A stretch of 64,000 nt of DNA from Opacimonas immobilis (lineage in GTDB: Bacteria; Pseudomonadota; Gammaproteobacteria; Enterobacterales; Alteromonadaceae). Of the stretch, positions 8,112 through 17,213 are shown in pieces; the stretch's first letter is position 1, and each line of letters starts with the position of its first letter. Position numbers and translations under genes: made by a program. The DNA lies in NCBI RefSeq assembly GCF_048282545.1, contig NZ_CP182485.1, forward strand, positions 682,001 to 746,000. The letters run 5' to 3'. Below the pieces are notes generated by a model. It did not search any database. It had not been told where the DNA came from and worked only from the letters and a program-made list of their open reading frames with translations.

Positions 8112-9800
8112 TTAGCTAGATTTTAAGCCTTTCTTTTCCATAGCGGCATAGATCATTTTCGCTTGGACTAAGGTGATGATGTTACTGATCAACCAATAAA
8201 GAACTAAACCTGCAGGGAAGAACATAAAAAAGATGGTCATCATGATAGGCATGAATTGCATGATTTTCTTTTGCATCTCATCGGTCATAGTCATCGGTTG
8301 TAATTTTTGCAACGCCCACATGGATACACCTGTCAAAATAGGTAAGACAAACCAAGGATCTTTTACTGATAAATCTGTTATCCATAAGAAAAAGGGTGCT
8401 TGACGTAACTCGACTGATTCTAAGAATACCCAGTAAAGCGCTAAGAAAATCGGCATCTGTAACAAGAGAGGGAAACAACCACCCATCGGGTTGACCTTTT
8501 CTTTTTTGTACATTTCCATCATGGCTTGAGACATCTTCTGGCGATCATCACCGTGACGGTCTTTTAACTGCTGGATCTTAGGAGTCAGTTCACGCATCTT
8601 GGCCATAGATACATATTGCGCTTTGGTCAGCGGATACATTAGGCCCTTAACAATAATGGTGATAATGACAATGGCCACACCCCAGTTATTGACAAACCCA
8701 TGAATGATTTGCAGTAACCAGAATAACCATTCTGAAATAAACCATAAGAAACCATAATCCACAGTGAGTTGAAGTCCTTTGGCAAATTCTCTCAACGTAT
8801 CTTGGTCTTTTGGTCCAAGGTATAAAATATTATTTAATACAGCGGTTTCACCTTGAGCGATACTGACTGGTTCAGACGTGTAACCAATGGTCGCAAAGTC
8901 AGTTCCAATCGCACGTGTATAAATTGTGTTGGTTCTATCTTGCGGGGGTACCCATGCGGATAAAAAATAGTGTTCGATCATAGCAATCCAACCTGCAGGG
9001 GTCGGAGCACGCAAGTTTTCGTCTTCGATATCTGAGAAAGAATATTTGCTATATTGCTCTTCTTCTGTACCGTATGCTGCACCGCGATAGGTCGGCATAA
9101 TCGCAGAGCCTTCTGGCATATCAAAAGTTTGTTTTAATTGCGCATAAGGTTGGACGACAGCAGTACCGGATGTGTTATTACTGATACTCTGTTCTAATGT
9201 GATTGCATGACTGTTGCGAGTAAAAATAAACGTCTTGGTAATACCGATGCCATCATTACCCACCCAAGTTAAAGGGACGCGTAAGGTCTCACCTTCCAAC
9301 ACAAATTTGCTGGCGTGAACGTTGTATAAAGGACGACCTTCGGGATTGGCATCCGGTCCATTTGCGCCAATCAATCCGCTTTGTGCCACATATAAACCAT
9401 CCACCGTGGGTCGCAATAAGCTGTATGGTTCTTCAGAACCCTGTTCAACTGGGTATTTTAATAAATCCGCTTTAACCACATCGCCACCAATGCGGTCGAT
9501 TTGCAAAGATAATGTGTCAGTGATGACGCTGATGTAACGATCATTCTGCGCTTGCGCTGCATCTGCCACAGGTAAAGCGCTGGCTTGCGTTTGAAGTTCC
9601 TTGGGTACATCTGCACCGACTGGCACGTCTTGGCCAAGTGGTTGTGGCCCCGCGACTGAGGCGACGGCATTACTTGGCAGTTCAACTTGCTGTTCGGCAC
9701 TGACCACAGGCTGAGGACCATAGGCATTTTGCCATTCTTGCCACAATAAAAAACTGACCAAGGCCAGGCCGATAAGAATAAAACTGCGTTGGGATTCCAT
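8112..9800 (-). CDS. yidC: Membrane protein insertase YidC
   Basis: 562 residues (E. coli 548). An N-terminal signal-anchor (about 6-20) is followed by a linker rich in A, Q, V and P and a large periplasmic beta domain (about 90-340). The conserved five-helix insertase core follows, with segments LLQIIHGFVNNWGVAI, GGCFPLLLQMPIFLALYWVF and FFPAGLVLYWLISNII. It inserts inner-membrane proteins alone or with SecYEG. It is in the conserved rpmH-rnpA-yidD-yidC order. Confidence 0.98.
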   Translation of the reverse strand: MESQRSFILIGLALVSFLLWQEWQNAYGPQPVVSAEQQVELPSNAVASVAGPQPLGQDVPVGADVPKELQTQASALPVADAAQAQNDRYISVITDTLSLQIDRIGGDVVKADLLKYPVEQGSEEPYSLLRPTVDGLYVAQSGLIGANGPDANPEGRPLYNVHASKFVLEGETLRVPLTWVGNDGIGITKTFIFTRNSHAITLEQSISNNTSGTAVVQPYAQLKQTFDMPEGSAIMPTYRGAAYGTEEEQYSKYSFSDIEDENLRAPTPAGWIAMIEHYFLSAWVPPQDRTNTIYTRAIGTDFATIGYTSEPVSIAQGETAVLNNILYLGPKDQDTLREFAKGLQLTVDYGFLWFISEWLFWLLQIIHGFVNNWGVAIVIITIIVKGLMYPLTKAQYVSMAKMRELTPKIQQLKDRHGDDRQKMSQAMMEMYKKEKVNPMGGCFPLLLQMPIFLALYWVFLESVELRQAPFFLWITDLSVKDPWFVLPILTGVSMWALQKLQPMTMTDEMQKKIMQFMPIMMTIFFMFFPAGLVLYWLISNIITLVQAKMIYAAMEKKGLKSS

Positions 9801-9808
9801 ACGATTAT

Positions 9809-10090
9809 CTACTTACTATCTTTATCATTATGTTTTTCAGGTACAGGATCGTTCCCACCTGGATGAAATGGATGGCATTTGCTAATCCGTCTTATGGCTA
9901 GCCACAAGCCTTTGATGCACCCATGATTTTCTAACGCACGTATTGTATAACTTGAACACGTTGGATGAAAGCGACAATTATGACCTAAAAAAGGCGATAA
10001 TACTAATTGGTATATTTTTACCAGTAAAACGAATGGCCAAGTGGTTATAGTGCGCCATGTTTGCGACAGCGTTTCACGAGTTTGCGCCAT
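9809..10090 (-). CDS. yidD: Membrane protein insertion efficiency factor YidD
   Basis: 93 residues with the family core: a membrane-facing helix FVLLVKIYQLVLSPFLG, then the cysteine motif CRFHPTCSSY and a late KCHPFHPGG segment. It begins 46 bases inside rnpA and ends 8 bp before yidC, the usual tightly packed arrangement. YidD is a small inner-membrane-associated protein that helps YidC-dependent insertion. Confidence 0.95.
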   Translation of the reverse strand: MAQTRETLSQTWRTITTWPFVLLVKIYQLVLSPFLGHNCRFHPTCSSYTIRALENHGCIKGLWLAIRRISKCHPFHPGGNDPVPEKHNDKDSK

Positions 10091-10416
10091 AAATGTTCCA
10101 ACTGTTGATGCATTTCACGATTAGATAATTGGTCTAAACCACTTTTACCGATCACGATTATATCAATATTTGGTAGGCTGTGTTGATGTAGCCGAAAACT
10201 TTCGCGAATAATCCGTTTACAACGATTCCTGTCATGTGCCTTACGTACACGATTTTTGGCAATTGTAACGCCGAGTCTAGGATGATTGTGATCTGGGTTG
10301 AAGCGAGCGAGAAGGGTGATTTTTGCTGATGGAGCAGGGATTGCATCAGCAAACACATTGCTAAAGTGGGCAGGCGTTAATAAACGCATTGCTCTTGGGT
10401 AGGCAAACTGACCCAC
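10045..10416 (-). CDS. rnpA: Ribonuclease P protein component
   Basis: 123 residues from a GTG start. The opening GQFAYPRAMRLLTPAHF aligns with the VKLAFPRELRLLTP start of E. coli RnpA, which supports GTG rather than the internal ATG at 10389. The RNA-binding RNR motif appears as KNRVRKAHDRNRCKRIIRES (about 54-73). It is the protein subunit of RNase P, which matures tRNA 5' ends. It overlaps yidD by 46 bp and follows rpmH by 24 bp. Confidence 0.96.
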   Translation of the reverse strand: MGQFAYPRAMRLLTPAHFSNVFADAIPAPSAKITLLARFNPDHNHPRLGVTIAKNRVRKAHDRNRCKRIIRESFRLHQHSLPNIDIIVIGKSGLDQLSNREMHQQLEHLWRKLVKRCRKHGAL

Positions 10417-10440
10417 TTTAGTAACGGTCTGTGCGGCACA

Positions 10441-10575
10441 TTAAGCTGATAAACGAGCACGACCTTTAGCACGACGAGCAGCTAAGACCTTGCGGCCATT
10501 CTTAGTTGCCATACGCGCACGGAAACCGTGTGAACGCTTACGCTTTAAGTTGCTTGGTTGAAATGTTCTTTTCAT
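10441..10575 (-). CDS. rpmH: 50S ribosomal protein L34
   Basis: A 44-residue, highly basic protein opening MKRTFQPSNLKRKRSHGF and ending in KGRARLSA, which is L34. The ATG is preceded by AAAAGGTG. It is the first gene of rpmH-rnpA-yidD-yidC and has a clear sigma-70 promoter just upstream. It is divergent from dnaA. Confidence 0.98.
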   Translation of the reverse strand: MKRTFQPSNLKRKRSHGFRARMATKNGRKVLAARRAKGRARLSA

Positions 10576-10614
10576 GACCAACACCTTTTGGTAGTTAAAA
10601 TTAAAGGACGCAGA

Positions 10615-10643
10615 ATAATAGAGATGAATCCGTTGTATGTCAA
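10615..10643 (-). promoter_or_regulatory. Sigma-70 promoter of rpmH-rnpA-yidD-yidC
   Basis: On the minus strand TTGACA (10643-10638) and TATTAT (10620-10615) are separated by exactly 17 bases, near-consensus for sigma-70. The predicted transcript start is about 30 bases before the rpmH start codon. Confidence 0.85.
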
Positions 10644-10764
10644 TCTTTTTCTGTGTTTAAGCATGTTTTTATCAAACTTAAGCGAGAAAGTCCCGTGATC
10701 AGAGTTTGCTCTGTCGCGCGGTAATTCATAGGTATACAGTGATACTCATGGTTTATTAACAGAC

Positions 10765-10936
10765 TTATCCACAAAATGTCTTGTATTGGTGCTGAAAAAC
10801 CGCTGTGAAAAGCTTAAATAAAACTGTTTTGGATGAAAGTTATTCACAGGCTGTTTTCCAGATAAATGCATTTAAATCAATTGCTTGTGATTATTTTTGA
10901 TTTTTTTATTGAAGCTTATCCAAGCATGAGTATACT
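10765..10936 (+). promoter_or_regulatory. dnaA promoter region with DnaA boxes
   Basis: Two DnaA boxes lie here, TTATCCACA at 10765-10773 and TTATTCACA at 10840-10848. A weaker one, TTATCCAAG at 10916-10924, falls in the spacer of a plausible promoter: TTGAAG (10909-10914), 16 bases, TATACT (10931-10936). The last box would let DnaA repress its own gene. I see only one GATC between rpmH and dnaA, so this looks regulatory rather than like the main origin. This 397-bp gap otherwise holds only the rpmH promoter. Confidence 0.7.
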
Positions 10937-10972
10937 TAACGGTTACATAAGAACAAACAAGGCCCTTGCACG

Positions 10973-12382
10973 ATGCAATTATGGGAGCAATGTCTACAAA
11001 GACTCCAGGACACGGTTGGCGCACAGCAATATAATATGTGGATCCGACCGCTTCGCGCAGAGGAATCTGTCACGCCAAAAGGCGAAGTGATAATATTATT
11101 TGCTCCAAATCGGTTTGTACTTGACTGGGTAAAAGATAACTATCTGGACACAATTGCGGGATTGTTGGAAGAGTTTCGCGGTAATAATGCACCTCAGATC
11201 TTGTTTGATGTTTTTCCCAAACGCATGATGCCGATTAATGATTCCAATGTGCGTGCCTCAGTCAATACCTCTATTGATCCACCTAAGCCATCTAGCGTTC
11301 CGGTTTCTTCGTTTAAATTAAAGAAACCAAGCAACCCTGCAAAGCCCATCGCAGCGGAACACAAAAGTAACATTAACAAGACATATTTATTTGAAAATTT
11401 TGTCGAAGGTAAATCTAATCAATTAGCACGAGCTGCGGCGTCATCCGTTGCCGATAATCCAGGCGGTGCATATAATCCATTGTTTATTTACGGTGGTACA
11501 GGTTTAGGTAAAACTCACTTGTTGCATGCGGTGGGGAACGGTATCGTTGCAAAAAAGCCTGATGCCAAAATTATTTACATGCATTCTGAACGTTTTGTGC
11601 AGGACATGGTTAAAGCGTTACAAAATAATGCCATTGAAGATTTTAAGCGTTTTTATCGCTCTGTGGATGCGTTATTAATTGATGATATTCAATTTTTTGC
11701 ACATAAAGATCGTTCTCAAGAAGAGTTTTTTCATACCTTCAATGCCTTGTTAGAAGGTAATCAACAAATAATATTGACATCGGATCGCTACCCCAAAGAA
11801 ATTGAAGGGGTTGAAGATAGATTGAAGTCTCGTTTTGGTTGGGGGTTAACGATTGCGATTGAGCCACCAGAATTAGAAACTCGCGTTGCGATCATCAAGC
11901 GTAAAGCCGAAGAGAATAAGATCAATCTAGCTGACGAAGTTGCTTTTTTTATTGCAAAGCGTTTGCGTTCAAATGTTCGAGAATTAGAAGGCGCATTGAA
12001 TCGAGTCATCGCTAATTCTAATTTTATGGGGGTAGAGATCACAATTGATTTTGTGCGTGAAGCCTTGCGCGATTTACTGGCTCTACAGGACAAATTAGTC
12101 ACAATTGAAAACATACAAAAAACCGTTGCAGAGTATTATAAAATTAAAATATCTGATATTCTGTCGGCACGAAGAAGTCGCAGTGTGGCTCGTCCTCGCC
12201 AAATCGCCATGGCATTGGCAAAAGAGTTAACTAACCACAGCTTGCCAGAGATTGGCAATCGCTTTGGTGGCCGTGACCACACTACCGTATTGCACGCTTG
12301 TCGAAAAATCGAACAGCTAAAAGAAGAAAATCATGATATAAAAGAAGACTATAAGAATTTAATTCGCACCTTGTCTTCATAA
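10973..12382 (+). CDS. dnaA: Chromosomal replication initiator DnaA
   Basis: 469 residues (E. coli 467). Domain I at the N-terminus (LWEQCLQRLQDTVGAQQYNMWIRPL) is followed by a Ser/Pro/Lys-rich linker (about 95-135). The AAA+ domain has Walker A GGTGLGKT at 174-181 and Walker B LLIDDIQF near 236-243. The C-terminal DNA-binding domain has the family signature around GGRDHTTVLHACRKI (about 432-446). An AAGG precedes the ATG by about 10 bases. It heads dnaA-dnaN-recF-gyrB. Confidence 0.99.
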   Translation: MQLWEQCLQRLQDTVGAQQYNMWIRPLRAEESVTPKGEVIILFAPNRFVLDWVKDNYLDTIAGLLEEFRGNNAPQILFDVFPKRMMPINDSNVRASVNTSIDPPKPSSVPVSSFKLKKPSNPAKPIAAEHKSNINKTYLFENFVEGKSNQLARAAASSVADNPGGAYNPLFIYGGTGLGKTHLLHAVGNGIVAKKPDAKIIYMHSERFVQDMVKALQNNAIEDFKRFYRSVDALLIDDIQFFAHKDRSQEEFFHTFNALLEGNQQIILTSDRYPKEIEGVEDRLKSRFGWGLTIAIEPPELETRVAIIKRKAEENKINLADEVAFFIAKRLRSNVRELEGALNRVIANSNFMGVEITIDFVREALRDLLALQDKLVTIENIQKTVAEYYKIKISDILSARRSRSVARPRQIAMALAKELTNHSLPEIGNRFGGRDHTTVLHACRKIEQLKEENHDIKEDYKNLIRTLSS

Positions 12383-12418
12383 ATAACAATAATGCTTAGG
12401 TAATTTGGGGAACCTGCA

Positions 12419-13522
12419 ATGAAATTTCGCATCAGTCGTGATCAATTTTTAACACCATTACAACTTGTTTCTGGTGCCATTGAACGTCGCCATACTCTTC
12501 CAATTCTATCTAACATCCTATTAAAGGTTCATGAAAATTCATTGTGGTTAACGGGTACTGATCTGGAAGTAGAATTGATTTCTCGTATTGATTTGTCTGA
12601 GGACGCTGAGGAAGGCGAAATCACGGTACCTGCCAAGAAACTTGTTGATATTTGTCGTGGCTTATCTGAAGGCGCTGAGATTGAATTTTCGGTTAAAGAT
12701 AACAAAGCATTGATTAAAGCCGGTCGTGGTAAATATACGCTTTCTACTTTGAGTGCAAATGATTACCCAAATCTTGAGGAATGGTCGGGTGATGTTGAGT
12801 TTGTGATTTCTCAAAAAGAACTCAAGCATTTGATTGATTCCACTAGCTTTGCTATGGCACAACAAGACGTTCGGTATTACCTCAATGGCATGTCTCTAGA
12901 AACGGAATCGCATTTAGTGCGCACCGTTGCAACGGATGGACATCGCTTGGCTTTATGTAACCTTGATTATCAAACCGCAGAATTACCGGCTCGCCAAGTG
13001 ATTATTCCGCGTAAAGGGGTAATGGAAATCTCCCGCTTGATCGAGGCAGATGACACTGCAGTAAAAGTTAAAATTGGTACTAATCACATAAGTATCAAAG
13101 CAACGCATTTTGTATTTACCAGTAAGCTTGTAGATGGGCGCTTCCCAGATCACCGTCGTGTTATCCCGAAAGAAACTACCAAAGAAGTCGTTGCGGACAA
13201 AGTTGAGTTGAAGCAAGCTTTTAGTCGTGCTGCTATTTTATCAAATGAAAAATTCCGTGGTGTTCGTTTAAATTTAGCATCTGGTTTAATGAAGATCACC
13301 GCCAACAACCCTGAGCAAGAACAAGCGGAAGAAGCAGTAGATGTCACTTATGATGGCGAGGAATTAGAGATAGGGTTTAATGTCGCATACCTAATAGATG
13401 TGATGAATAACATTGAAACTGACCATGTTAAGTTTCATTTATCCGATTCAAACGCCAGTGCATTGATTGAATCTGCACACAATCCTGATGCTTTGTACGT
13501 CATTATGCCAATGCGCCTATAG
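12419..13522 (+). CDS. dnaN: DNA polymerase III beta sliding clamp
   Basis: 367 residues (E. coli 366), opening MKFRISRDQFLTPLQLVSGAIE with the RRHTLPILSN motif and ending VIMPMRL, all characteristic of the beta clamp. The protein is a ring-shaped dimer that tethers DNA polymerases and other clamp-binding proteins. It starts 36 bp after dnaA with a GGGGA ribosome-binding site. Confidence 0.99.
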   Translation: MKFRISRDQFLTPLQLVSGAIERRHTLPILSNILLKVHENSLWLTGTDLEVELISRIDLSEDAEEGEITVPAKKLVDICRGLSEGAEIEFSVKDNKALIKAGRGKYTLSTLSANDYPNLEEWSGDVEFVISQKELKHLIDSTSFAMAQQDVRYYLNGMSLETESHLVRTVATDGHRLALCNLDYQTAELPARQVIIPRKGVMEISRLIEADDTAVKVKIGTNHISIKATHFVFTSKLVDGRFPDHRRVIPKETTKEVVADKVELKQAFSRAAILSNEKFRGVRLNLASGLMKITANNPEQEQAEEAVDVTYDGEELEIGFNVAYLIDVMNNIETDHVKFHLSDSNASALIESAHNPDALYVIMPMRL

Positions 13523-13592
13523 CATTGGCATTGCCCAATTTTATGAGTTGGATACTGTTTCGGTGTACTCGTATTTCGTTGGGTAAATCAAA

Positions 13593-14693
13593 ATGAAACT
13601 GGAACAACTGCAACTTACTCAGTTTCGCAATATTGTTCAAGCTCACGTTCAACCATCTCATTCGTTAAACATTATTATCGGTGAGAATGGTTCTGGAAAA
13701 AGCTCCTTTCTTGAAGCCATTCATTATCTTGGATATGGTCGTTCTTTTCGAACTAATAAGCATCGGTCTGTCATTCAATCAGAAACCAAACAGTTTTCCG
13801 TGTTTGCCCAATGCATTGATGAAAATGAAAATAAGCATAAAATTGGCCTATTGCGAAATCAAAAAGATGAGTTTTTGTGCTCGATTAATGGGGAAAAATC
13901 TCAGCGTTTGGCGGACTTAGTTTCTTATATACCCGTTCAAATATTTACACCACAATCTTCGGATGTGTTATTAGGTGCGCCAAATCAAAGACGTCGCTAT
14001 ATGGATTGGGGATTGTTCCACGTGGAACCATCCTTTTATGTTATATCCTTACACTATATAAAAATTCTAAAACAACGCAACGCACTACTAAAACAACTAC
14101 AAAAATCGAACTCCACCGATGAGGCACAATTTGCTTACTGGAATGCGCAGTTGGCTCAGTACGGGGAAAAAGTACATGTAGCCAGGCAGGGCTATATAGA
14201 TTCAATAAAAAGCGATTTTACTCGCATTTCAAAGCAATTTTTACCTGAGTTTTTGGTTGAAATATCGTATAATCTTGGGTGGGATCAGTCGATGGATTTG
14301 CATACTGCGCTTAACAGTAGGATGGCATATGACAAAAAGGTCGGGTACACCTCAGTGGGTGTGCATAAAGCTGATTTGAAAGTTTTGGTAGATGGAGTAA
14401 ACGCGGTCGAACGTTTATCTCGCGGTCAACTAAGAATGCTAGTTGCAGCACTGCAATTAGCACAAACGTTACATTTGAATCATCATAGTCAAAAGCAAGG
14501 CGTATTCTTGTTGGATGACATTGGTGCTGAACTTGATGTACAAAAACGCGAATTGTTCATAGACGAACTACTCAAAACGGAAACACAATTGTTTGTAACC
14601 GCCATTGAGCAAGACCAACTTTCCTTTACACATAAATATAATGATAAAAAAATGTTTCACGTGGAACATGGCCAGGTGAAAGAGGAGCCGTAG
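13593..14693 (+). CDS. recF: DNA replication and repair protein RecF
   Basis: 366 residues (E. coli 357). The SMC-like ATPase has Walker A GENGSGKSS at about 30-38, the conserved LDWG-like segment MDWGLFHVEPSFY, the signature LSRGQLRML and Walker B LLDDIGAELD. RecF helps load RecA on gapped DNA. Two parS-like palindromes lie in this gene (14014-14029 and 14653-14668), both reading as Phe-His-Val-Glu. The gene ends 3 bp before gyrB. Confidence 0.98.
   Translation: MKLEQLQLTQFRNIVQAHVQPSHSLNIIIGENGSGKSSFLEAIHYLGYGRSFRTNKHRSVIQSETKQFSVFAQCIDENENKHKIGLLRNQKDEFLCSINGEKSQRLADLVSYIPVQIFTPQSSDVLLGAPNQRRRYMDWGLFHVEPSFYVISLHYIKILKQRNALLKQLQKSNSTDEAQFAYWNAQLAQYGEKVHVARQGYIDSIKSDFTRISKQFLPEFLVEISYNLGWDQSMDLHTALNSRMAYDKKVGYTSVGVHKADLKVLVDGVNAVERLSRGQLRMLVAALQLAQTLHLNHHSQKQGVFLLDDIGAELDVQKRELFIDELLKTETQLFVTAIEQDQLSFTHKYNDKKMFHVEHGQVKEEP
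14014..14029. other. Candidate parS site 1 (inside recF)
   Basis: TGTTCCACGTGGAACC fits the bacterial parS pattern TGTTNCACGTGNAACA at 15 of 16 positions, with a perfect 14-bp palindromic core. It lies about 10 kb from the oriC candidate in a genome that encodes ParA and ParB nearby. Part of the match is imposed by a conserved RecF motif (FH-E-P), but the codons used make it perfectly palindromic. Confidence 0.8.
14653..14668. other. Candidate parS site 2 (3' end of recF)
   Basis: TGTTTCACGTGGAACA matches TGTTNCACGTGNAACA at all 16 positions; one base breaks perfect palindromy (TTC against GAA is met as TTT/GGA). It lies in the last codons of recF, 639 bp from candidate site 1. Confidence 0.82.
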
Positions 14694-14696
14694 CAT

Positions 14697-17123
14697 ATGT
14701 CTGAAGAAAATAACTATGATTCGTCCAGTATTAAAGTCCTAAAAGGGCTCGATGCAGTTCGTAAACGTCCAGGGATGTACATTGGTGATACAGACGATGG
14801 TACAGGTTTGCATCATATGGTGTTTGAGGTAGTTGATAACTCAATTGATGAAGCACTAGCTGGCCACTGTAGTGATATTAAGGTAAAGATTCATACAGAT
14901 GGTTCTGTGTCGGTAAGCGATGATGGTCGTGGTATTCCAACGGAAATTCACCCAGAGGAAGGCGTATCCGCAGCAGAAGTTATCATGACAGTTTTGCATG
15001 CTGGTGGTAAATTTGATGATAACTCATATAAAGTATCTGGCGGTTTACACGGAGTGGGTGTTTCTGTTGTGAATGCGTTATCACATAAACTGCGTCTTCG
15101 CATAAAGCGCAATGGCAAGACGCACGAGCAAGAATACAAGCATGGTGAGCCAGTAGCGCCATTAGCTGTGGTAGGAGAAACGTCATCTACAGGAACTGAA
15201 ATCCGCTTCTGGCCGAGTCCTGATACCTTCACCAATACAGAATTCCATTACGATATTCTAGCGAAACGCTTAAGGGAATTATCTTTTCTAAACTCTGGTG
15301 TTTCAATCATTCTAGAAGACGAACGCGATGGAAAAAGCGATCACTACAAATACGAAGGTGGTATTCAAGCATTCGTTGAATATTTGAATGACAAAAAGAC
15401 TCCAATACATCAAAAAGTATTTCATTTTAATAGCGAGCGAGATGATGGTATTGCAGTTGAAGTAGCGATGCAATGGAACGATTCATTTCAAGAAAGTATT
15501 TTCTGTTTCACCAATAACATACCTCAAAGAGATGGTGGCACCCACTTAGCAGGTTTCAGAGCCGCATTAACTAGAACCCTCAATAACTACATGGAAAAAG
15601 AAGGACTCAACAAGAAAAATAAAAACGCAACGAATGCAACTGGCGACGATGCTCGTGAAGGCTTAACTGCGGTAATCAGTGTAAAAGTACCGGACCCTAA
15701 ATTTTCATCGCAGACCAAAGATAAACTTGTATCATCTGAAGTGAAATCTGCGGTAGAGACCGCTATGGGTGAGTTGTTAACAGAATTCTTGCTTGAGAAT
15801 CCAAATGATGCCAAAACGATTGTTGGTAAGATTATTGATGCAGCTCGTGCGCGTGAAGCTGCACGCAAAGCAAGAGAAATGACACGTCGTAAAGGCGCCT
15901 TAGACTTAGCTGGTCTTCCAGGTAAGCTAGCGGACTGCCAAGAAAAAGATCCGGCTTCATCAGAACTATACATAGTGGAGGGTGACTCTGCGGGTGGTTC
16001 AGCTAAGCAAGGTCGTAACCGTAAAAATCAAGCTATTTTGCCGTTAAAAGGAAAGATCCTGAATGTCGAAAAAGCGCGGTTTGATAAAATGCTATCTTCA
16101 CAAGAGGTAGCGACCTTAATCACCGCTTTGGGATGTGGAATTGGCCGAGACGAATACAACCCTGATAAATTGCGTTATCACAGTATTATTATCATGACTG
16201 ACGCAGACGTCGATGGCTCGCATATTCGAACTTTATTATTGACTTTCTTCTATCGTCAAATGCCCGAGATCATTGAGCGTGGCTATGTTTACATTGCACA
16301 ACCACCCCTTTATAAGATCAAAAAAGGCAAACAAGAGCAATATCTTAAAGACGACGACGCGTTAAATGCTTACCTTACTGCTATCGCAGTGGACAACGCA
16401 GCCTTAATCACGGAAGACGGTGCGCCTGGTATTTCAGGCGTTGCACTAGAAACTTTAGTTAAACAATATCAAAGTGTTGAGAAGATGATTGGGCGTATGC
16501 AGCGCAAAATGCCACTTGCTATCTTGAAACAGCTTATCTATAGCCAAGTGCTAACGACCCAGGATCTGAAAGATGAAAATACCCTAGTATCTTTTGGTAA
16601 AAATCTTGTTGATACGTTAACTGAAGATGAAGTTGATGGTGCAACTTATTTAGCTGAGGTGGGTAAAGACGAAGAATTAAATAACTATTATTTAGCCATT
16701 ACTATGCGTATGCATGGAATAGATTACACCTATCACATTGGTCAAGATTTTGTTGAATCGAGTGAGTATCAAAAAATAGCACAGTTGAATGCGGCTATTA
16801 ATGGGATGATGGGTGAGGGAGCCTATGTGCAACGTGGAGAAAGAACCAAGCCTGTATCTGAATTTGTTGAGGTAGTGGATTGGTTACTGAATGAAGCTAA
16901 ACGCGGTCAGTATATCCAGCGCTATAAGGGATTAGGTGAAATGAACCCAGAGCAGTTATGGGAAACTACCATGGATCCCGAGACTCGTCGTATGCTGCAA
17001 GTTACTATTGAAGATGCAATTGGTGCCGACCAGTTATTTACCACTCTAATGGGAGATCAAGTTGAACCGCGTCGCAACTTCATTGAGGAAAATGCATTAA
17101 ACGTTGAAAATCTTGACGTTTAA
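14697..17123 (+). CDS. gyrB: DNA gyrase subunit B
   Basis: 808 residues (E. coli 804). The GHKL ATPase domain includes EVVDNSIDEALAGH and GGLHGVGVSVVNALS. The TOPRIM domain has the EGDSAGG motif (about 425-431) and the acidic DADVDGSHI segment. The C-terminus carries QRYKGLGEMNPEQLWETTMDP and ends after VEPRRNFIEENAL. With GyrA it introduces negative supercoils. It follows recF by 3 bp and ends at a strong terminator. Confidence 0.99.
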   Translation: MSEENNYDSSSIKVLKGLDAVRKRPGMYIGDTDDGTGLHHMVFEVVDNSIDEALAGHCSDIKVKIHTDGSVSVSDDGRGIPTEIHPEEGVSAAEVIMTVLHAGGKFDDNSYKVSGGLHGVGVSVVNALSHKLRLRIKRNGKTHEQEYKHGEPVAPLAVVGETSSTGTEIRFWPSPDTFTNTEFHYDILAKRLRELSFLNSGVSIILEDERDGKSDHYKYEGGIQAFVEYLNDKKTPIHQKVFHFNSERDDGIAVEVAMQWNDSFQESIFCFTNNIPQRDGGTHLAGFRAALTRTLNNYMEKEGLNKKNKNATNATGDDAREGLTAVISVKVPDPKFSSQTKDKLVSSEVKSAVETAMGELLTEFLLENPNDAKTIVGKIIDAARAREAARKAREMTRRKGALDLAGLPGKLADCQEKDPASSELYIVEGDSAGGSAKQGRNRKNQAILPLKGKILNVEKARFDKMLSSQEVATLITALGCGIGRDEYNPDKLRYHSIIIMTDADVDGSHIRTLLLTFFYRQMPEIIERGYVYIAQPPLYKIKKGKQEQYLKDDDALNAYLTAIAVDNAALITEDGAPGISGVALETLVKQYQSVEKMIGRMQRKMPLAILKQLIYSQVLTTQDLKDENTLVSFGKNLVDTLTEDEVDGATYLAEVGKDEELNNYYLAITMRMHGIDYTYHIGQDFVESSEYQKIAQLNAAINGMMGEGAYVQRGERTKPVSEFVEVVDWLLNEAKRGQYIQRYKGLGEMNPEQLWETTMDPETRRMLQVTIEDAIGADQLFTTLMGDQVEPRRNFIEENALNVENLDV

Positions 17124-17141
17124 TTGTGTAAACTAATTAAG

Positions 17142-17170
17142 AAAACTGTGCTATTGCACAGTTTTTTTTT
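17142..17170 (+). terminator. Rho-independent terminator after gyrB
   Basis: A 10-bp stem AAAACTGTGC / GCACAGTTTT with a TATT loop is followed by a run of T residues. It starts about 20 bp after the gyrB stop and should end the dnaA-gyrB unit. Confidence 0.92.
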
Positions 17171-17213
17171 GCCAAAATTGTTCTATGATTGTGATTAGTT
17201 ATCGAGGTGATAC

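Noticed and set aside
10576..10972. rpmH-dnaA gap as the primary origin
   Set aside because: It has two good DnaA boxes but only one GATC and no clear unwinding stretch; the mnmG side has more of the expected elements. Kept as a dnaA regulatory region and as a finding on the ambiguity.
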